DNA of 9,359 nt from Rickettsiales bacterium (GTDB taxonomy: Bacteria; Pseudomonadota; Alphaproteobacteria; Rs-D84), in NCBI GenBank assembly GCA_031283565.1, contig JAITBM010000052.1:1-9359 (forward strand), in the 5' to 3' direction. This document shows, one piece after another, positions 6,469-9,359 of the stretch. Both the position numbers and the translations under genes were made by a program. A model generated the notes under the pieces. The model was not told the origin of the DNA. It made no database searches and saw only the letters and a program-made list of their open reading frames with translations. Every line of letters begins with the position of its first letter. The stretch's first letter is position 1.

Positions 6469-7095
6469 ATGAAAAAAATTATCGAACTGTTTTTATTTTT
6501 TTGCGCCTCTGCATTTGCGGTGATTCCGGCGGTTGCCGCGCCGAATCTGTCCAGTGAAATAAACATGAAAATTTCAGCCGCCAGCGCCAGCACCGCCAAG
6601 CGGGAGGCGACGGAATCCGCGACGCGGAGCGCGGTTATTCAGATTCTGTCTCGCTACGGAGACCGCGCGGGCATTGAAAACATCATAGCCGGCGCCGATG
6701 AATCCGTGTTGAACGCCCTTATCGCCACCACATCTATCTCGCGCGAAAAGCTGTCCAAGACCGCGTATGAAGCTCGTTTTGCCATAACGCTTGACAGATC
6801 GGCGGTGGAAAAATGGTATGCGGATAACAACATGCCGTCTTCTCTGCCGGCAAGCGAAGAGGTAGATCTGGCGCTTGTCGCGTTGGAATTGCCGAACGGG
6901 CTTGCGGACTGGACCGATTTGAAACTGCTTTTGCTGTCGGACGGAGATAATTACGGGCTTGTAGTGCGGTCTATTTCAGGGATCGGCGCCACGGCGCACA
7001 TTTTCACAAACAAGCGGCGCAAATTCCAAAATCTGGTGGCTTCCGCAGGATGGGCGGTTTCAAACGCCGGCGGTTTTCTTAAAATCAGTCGATAG
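6469..7095 (+). CDS. Exported DUF2066-like protein
   Basis: 208 aa. A signal peptide is plain: MKK, a hydrophobic core of Phe/Leu/Ile, and cleavage near Ala23-Ala24 (AVAA/PNL). The mature part starts with an Ala-rich helix with A...A...A spacing (about 33-60, ASASTAKREATESATRSAVI) and LSRYGDR. It continues with ALIATTSISREKLSKTAYEARFAITLDRSAVEKWYADN (about 90-127). This layout, with a basic helix, a strand pair containing S-x-x-x-Y-x-A and then a helix beginning with AV, matches what I know of DUF2066 proteins of Proteobacteria. Their function is not established. The family is usually longer, so this is a short form. The C-terminal third looks like an alpha/beta domain. It is flanked by its own promoter and the rpsB promoter, so it is probably monocistronic. 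The family call is tentative. Confidence 0.6.
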   Translation: MKKIIELFLFFCASAFAVIPAVAAPNLSSEINMKISAASASTAKREATESATRSAVIQILSRYGDRAGIENIIAGADESVLNALIATTSISREKLSKTAYEARFAITLDRSAVEKWYADNNMPSSLPASEEVDLALVALELPNGLADWTDLKLLLLSDGDNYGLVVRSISGIGATAHIFTNKRRKFQNLVASAGWAVSNAGGFLKISR

Positions 7096-7096
7096 C

Positions 7097-7125
7097 TTGA
7101 CTTTTCAAATACGGCGGCGTATAAT
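7097..7125 (+). promoter_or_regulatory. Strong sigma-70-type promoter of rpsB-tsf
   Basis: TTGACT (7097-7102), exactly 17 nt, TATAAT (7120-7125). This is the best promoter in the window, as expected for ribosomal protein genes. It begins right after the stop of the preceding gene. Transcription is expected from about 7132. Confidence 0.8.
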
Positions 7126-7131
7126 GCTGGC

Positions 7132-7318
7132 ACCGGGCAACCGGAATGACACAGTTTCGCGCAAGGTTATGTCCCTAGGCATGGGGATTCGGCGCGGAGC
7201 GAGGAATAAACGTAACCGCAAAACAGAGCTATCTCTGAACTTTGCTATAACAGAATCAAAAAACCGAATGCGTTGGGAAGTGTTCCGGTTCTAGATTTAT
7301 ATCACGAAGGAGACAAAA
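7132..7318 (+). promoter_or_regulatory. Structured 5' leader of rpsB, candidate autoregulatory RNA
   Basis: The leader is about 187 nt, long for this gene-dense DNA. Visible helices are: AACCGGAA (7139-7146) with TTCCGGTT (7283-7290), 8 bp, extended by CAC/GTG across a 3-nt bulge; GGTTATG (7165-7171) with CGTAACC (7211-7217), extended by GC/GC across an AA bulge; the hairpin CAGAG-CTAT-CTCTG (7224-7237); and AACCGAA (7262-7268), which competes for the same TTCCGGTT segment. The Shine-Dalgarno AAGGAG is at 7307-7312, 17 nt beyond the contested segment. S2 is known to repress its own operon through the rpsB leader in gammaproteobacteria; equivalent control here is inference. Confidence 0.5.
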
Positions 7319-8086
7319 ATGGCCTTGCCGACATTCAATATGAAACAGCTTATGGAGGCCGGAGTGCACTTTGGGCATAATACCCGCCGCTGGAATCCTC
7401 TGATGACCCCGTACGTGTATGGGATCAAAGACAAGATACGCATTATCAATCTTAACAAGGCCGCGCCGCTGCTGTATAAGGCCATGCAGGCATTGGAGAC
7501 TATTGCCGCCGCAGGCGGAAAGATCTTATTTGTTGCAACCAAGTACCAGGCGCATGACATAATAAAGGAAACAGCCGAACGATGCGGTCAATATTATGTG
7601 AACAACCGGTGGCTTGGCGGAATGCTGACCAACTGGTCCACCGTGTCGCAGTCTATTCGCAGGCTCAAGAAAATGGAGGGCGACATAGAAAATGCCGAAA
7701 AGCTGGGGCTGACAAAAAAAGAAGTCGGACTCATGTCCAAGGAAATCGACAAGCTGCGCTCCATATTCGGCGGAATAATGGAAATGCACGGCGTCCCGCA
7801 GGCGCTGGTTGTGATAGACGTTCCCCGCGAAACAAATGCCATTGTCGAGGCCATGACTCTGGATATACCGACTATAGCCATTTGCGACACCAACGCAAAT
7901 CCCGAGGGGATAGGCTTTATCGTGCCCGGCAATGACGATGCAACGCGCGCCATACAGTTGTATTGCGACTTGTTCGAAGCAAGCATCTTATCCGGAATCG
8001 AAAAGCGCCTGGGCGGGCTTGCGGCAAAAAAATCGGATAAAACATCAGACAAATCGGATAAGTCGGATAAACAGGAAGGAGAATAA
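7319..8086 (+). CDS. rpsB: 30S ribosomal protein S2
   Basis: 255 aa. S2 binds 16S rRNA between the head and body of the small subunit, late in assembly, and helps recruit S1 where present. Recognisable family blocks are AGVHFGHNTRRWNP (14-27), GGKILFVATK (66-75), YVNNRWLGGMLTNWSTV (93-109), the coiled-coil arm with LTKKEVGLMSKEIDKL, IDVPRETNAIVEA, and the C-terminal PGNDDATRAI block. Length is somewhat above the roughly 241 aa of E. coli because of a hydrophilic tail with four Ser-Asp-Lys triplets (239-251). AAGGAG lies 6 nt before the ATG. The TAA is followed after one base by the ATG of tsf, the usual operon partner. The gene is driven by a strong promoter with a long structured leader, which suggests feedback control. 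Confidence 0.97.
   Translation: MALPTFNMKQLMEAGVHFGHNTRRWNPLMTPYVYGIKDKIRIINLNKAAPLLYKAMQALETIAAAGGKILFVATKYQAHDIIKETAERCGQYYVNNRWLGGMLTNWSTVSQSIRRLKKMEGDIENAEKLGLTKKEVGLMSKEIDKLRSIFGGIMEMHGVPQALVVIDVPRETNAIVEAMTLDIPTIAICDTNANPEGIGFIVPGNDDATRAIQLYCDLFEASILSGIEKRLGGLAAKKSDKTSDKSDKSDKQEGE
8033..8071 (+). repeat. Short tandem repeat encoding the Ser-Asp-Lys tail of S2
   Basis: Three copies of the 9-mer TCGGATAA[AG] (8033-8041, 8054-8062, 8063-8071) and one diverged 12-nt unit between them. They encode S-D-K four times. The repeat stays in frame, so slippage by 9 nt would change only the tail length. Confidence 0.7.
8073..8081 (+). promoter_or_regulatory. Shine-Dalgarno of tsf inside rpsB
   Basis: AGGAAGGAG encodes the last residues of S2 and sits 6 nt before the tsf ATG at 8088. 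It fixes that start over an in-frame ATG at 7932, deep inside rpsB. Confidence 0.8.
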
Positions 8087-8087
8087 A

Positions 8088-8957
8088 ATGGCAGAAATCA
8101 CATCTGAAATGATAAAAGAACTGCGCGAAAAGACCAGCGCGGGCATGATGGACTGCAAAAAAGCGCTGGTGGAAAACGGCGGCGACATGCAGGCCGCGAG
8201 CGACTGGCTGCGCCAGAAGGGAATAATAAAAGCGGGAAAAAAAGCCGGTCGGGTGGCGGCATCGGGGCTTGTGCACGTTGTTTCATGCGATAATTTCGCA
8301 TGCGTAGTCGAGGTCAATGCGGAAACCGATTTTGTTGCCAAGAATGATAAATTCCAGGATCTTGTGGTAATGATCGGCGAACGGGCCCTGGCAGAAAAGG
8401 GGAATTTTGAAAAGGTTTCCGTTTCAACAAAAGACGAGATCGCATCCGTTATCGCGACCATTGGCGAAAATATGGCTTTGCGCCGCATGGCATCTGTTAG
8501 GGGGGATGTGGTGTTCACGTACGTGCACAACGCCATTCGCGCCGGAATGGGGCAGATTGCGGTCGCCGTGTCATTCAATGGGGATGCGGCGAAAATCGCC
8601 GAGATAGGGCCGAAAATCGCAATGCATATCGCGGCCGCAAAGCCCGAATTCATGACCGTTTCCGAAGTGGCGCCCGAGATTGTCGCGCGTGAAAAGAAAA
8701 TATTTATCGAGAGCGGGGCCACTGCCGGAAAGCCAGAGCAGATCGCTGAAAAAATGATCGCTGGCCGCATGCAGAAATATTATGCGGAATCTGTGCTTGA
8801 AGAACAGCCTTTTGTCATGGATCCCGGTAAAAATATTAAGACAATCGTCGAAGAGCACAGAGGGAAGCTTGCTGGATTCGCGTGCTATGTGCTTGGAGAG
8901 GGAATAGAAAAGCAGGCCGACAATCTGGCCGACGAAGTGGCAAAGCTGCTGGGCTAG
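8088..8957 (+). CDS. tsf: Elongation factor Ts
   Basis: 289 aa, close to the family norm. EF-Ts is the cytoplasmic exchange factor that removes GDP from EF-Tu. The N-terminal UBA-like domain (about 1-50) contains LREKTSAGMMDCKKAL, the first family signature. The second, EVNAETDFVAKN (75-86), carries Asp81-Phe82, equivalent to the residues of E. coli EF-Ts that insert near the EF-Tu switch II and Mg site. The core has two subdomains, with FTYVHNAIRAGMGQIAV typical of alphaproteobacteria. The C-terminus ends with the expected GFACYVLGEGIEK helix. It is one base downstream of rpsB and shares its promoter; translation is probably coupled. pyrH and frr do not follow, unlike many relatives. Confidence 0.97.
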   Translation: MAEITSEMIKELREKTSAGMMDCKKALVENGGDMQAASDWLRQKGIIKAGKKAGRVAASGLVHVVSCDNFACVVEVNAETDFVAKNDKFQDLVVMIGERALAEKGNFEKVSVSTKDEIASVIATIGENMALRRMASVRGDVVFTYVHNAIRAGMGQIAVAVSFNGDAAKIAEIGPKIAMHIAAAKPEFMTVSEVAPEIVAREKKIFIESGATAGKPEQIAEKMIAGRMQKYYAESVLEEQPFVMDPGKNIKTIVEEHRGKLAGFACYVLGEGIEKQADNLADEVAKLLG

Positions 8958-8972
8958 GGGGGTCCATTTCGC

Positions 8973-9001
8973 TTGCAATTTGTAAAGATTTGAAGTACAA
9001 T
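8973..9001 (+). promoter_or_regulatory. Promoter of the DUF4167-like gene
   Basis: TTGCAA (8973-8978), 17-nt spacer, TACAAT (8996-9001), starting 15 bp after the tsf stop. Expected leader is about 24 nt with AGGAAG at 9021-9026, 5 nt before the ATG. No intrinsic terminator was seen between tsf and this promoter, so read-through is also possible. Confidence 0.6.
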
Positions 9002-9031
9002 ACGTTTGATCCCCGAAAACAGGAAGATTTT

Positions 9032-9295
9032 ATGCAACATAAAAAAAATCAAATGTCGGTAAGCCTGATGGTGCAGCGATGCCACAAATGGCGCCAGAGG
9101 CGCAAGCAGTTTATAGATCAGGCGCGCCAGACCATCGATGAGATAGAACGCGAGCGGCTGTTGCAATCAGCAGAGCATTATGGCCGCATAGTGAACAGCG
9201 AGCAGGCGAAAATCGACACCAAGCGTTGCGGAATTGACCTGCCGTCCGTAGAATCCGATGATGAAGAAGATTTCCACGATTTTAAAAATTCATAA
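9032..9295 (+). CDS. Small DUF4167-like protein
   Basis: 87 aa, cytoplasmic by composition (no signal peptide or membrane segment). Residues 20-54 (WRQRRKQFIDQARQTIDEIERERLLQSAEHYGRI) fit the helical core of DUF4167, whose consensus as I remember it is a lysine/arginine-rich lead, LARDA, then AENYxQHAEHYxRI. The match centres on QSAEHYGRI (45-53), with about three residues fewer in the loop. DUF4167 is found in alphaproteobacteria and has no established function; Asn-rich N-terminal extensions are common there but missing here, so this is a minimal form. The C-terminus is acidic (SDDEEDFHDF, 75-84). Start chosen for the Shine-Dalgarno and promoter; the reading frame is open further upstream into tsf but that part lies before the promoter. 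Confidence 0.65.
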   Translation: MQHKKNQMSVSLMVQRCHKWRQRRKQFIDQARQTIDEIERERLLQSAEHYGRIVNSEQAKIDTKRCGIDLPSVESDDEEDFHDFKNS

Positions 9296-9316
9296 AAAAT
9301 TACCTTGCCGGTAATT
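9294..9316 (-). terminator. Hairpin with minus-strand T-tract (terminator of a convergent gene)
   Basis: AATTACC (9298-9304), loop TTGCC, GGTAATT (9310-9316): a perfect 7-bp stem. Six A residues (9294-9299) lie on its left, giving a run of T on the minus strand after the hairpin, while the right side has no T-run. It therefore reads as an intrinsic terminator for a transcript entering from beyond the right edge. Its stem is AT-rich, so efficiency is uncertain. It overlaps the last two bases of the DUF4167-like gene. Confidence 0.45.
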
Positions 9317-9359
9317 AAGAAACTGGCTGCGGCATTGCCATTGTGGGTTGTTTTTTTTG

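Noticed and set aside
7169..7294. Possible 41-residue leader peptide in the rpsB leader
   Set aside because: AAGG is only 2-3 nt from the ATG, composition is not protein-like, and the region is better explained by RNA helices. Not fully excluded.
7132..7318. tmRNA or another housekeeping RNA in the rpsB leader
   Set aside because: No tRNA-like acceptor or T-arm and no tag-peptide frame could be found.
7932..8087. Upstream in-frame ATG that would extend tsf by 52 codons
   Set aside because: It lies inside rpsB, gives no EF-Ts-like sequence, and a strong Shine-Dalgarno sits 6 nt before the ATG at 8088.
9327..9359. Intrinsic terminator at the T8 run at the right edge
   Set aside because: No convincing stem precedes it, and the window ends there.

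Overview
The window looks like chromosomal DNA of an alphaproteobacterium outside the well-studied genera. The best evidence is the rpsB-tsf pair: S2 opens with an alphaproteobacterial-type MALP...AGVHFGH...RRWNP sequence, and EF-Ts carries the YVHNA stretch typical of that class. A small gene downstream resembles the C-terminal core of the alphaproteobacterial DUF4167 family. The DNA is fairly GC-rich and densely coding. I saw no insertion sequence, CRISPR array or tRNA.

Left part (1-2849, minus strand): a three-gene operon joined by two ATGA stop/start overlaps. Each product begins with a type IV prepilin-like signal: a short charged leader ending in Gly, then a hydrophobic helix. The first two (480 and 373 aa) also resemble PilV, the minor pilin and tip adhesin of plasmid-type IVb pili (the shufflon N-terminal constant region). 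The third is cut by the window edge. The lead gene has a promoter placed so that its mRNA should be leaderless.

Centre (2850-7095, plus strand): divergent from the pilin operon is a 398-aa secreted protein with a degenerate OmpA-like C-terminal domain. Next is a 674-aa exported protein with a very basic low-complexity region and paired cysteine motifs; I do not recognise its family. Then comes a 208-aa exported protein resembling DUF2066, again with a promoter predicting a leaderless mRNA. These genes suggest a region devoted to envelope and surface functions, but no direct link between them can be proven from sequence.

Right part (7097-9359): a near-consensus promoter, a 187-nt leader with several mutually compatible or competing helices, then rpsB and tsf separated by one base. 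A separate promoter drives an 87-aa DUF4167-like protein. pyrH, which often follows tsf, is absent. The right edge holds a hairpin whose T-tract is on the minus strand, suggesting a convergent gene just outside the window.

The points most worth following are the PilV-like prepilin operon, the two predicted leaderless promoters, the structured rpsB leader with two competing partners for one segment, and the cysteine-motif basic secreted protein.
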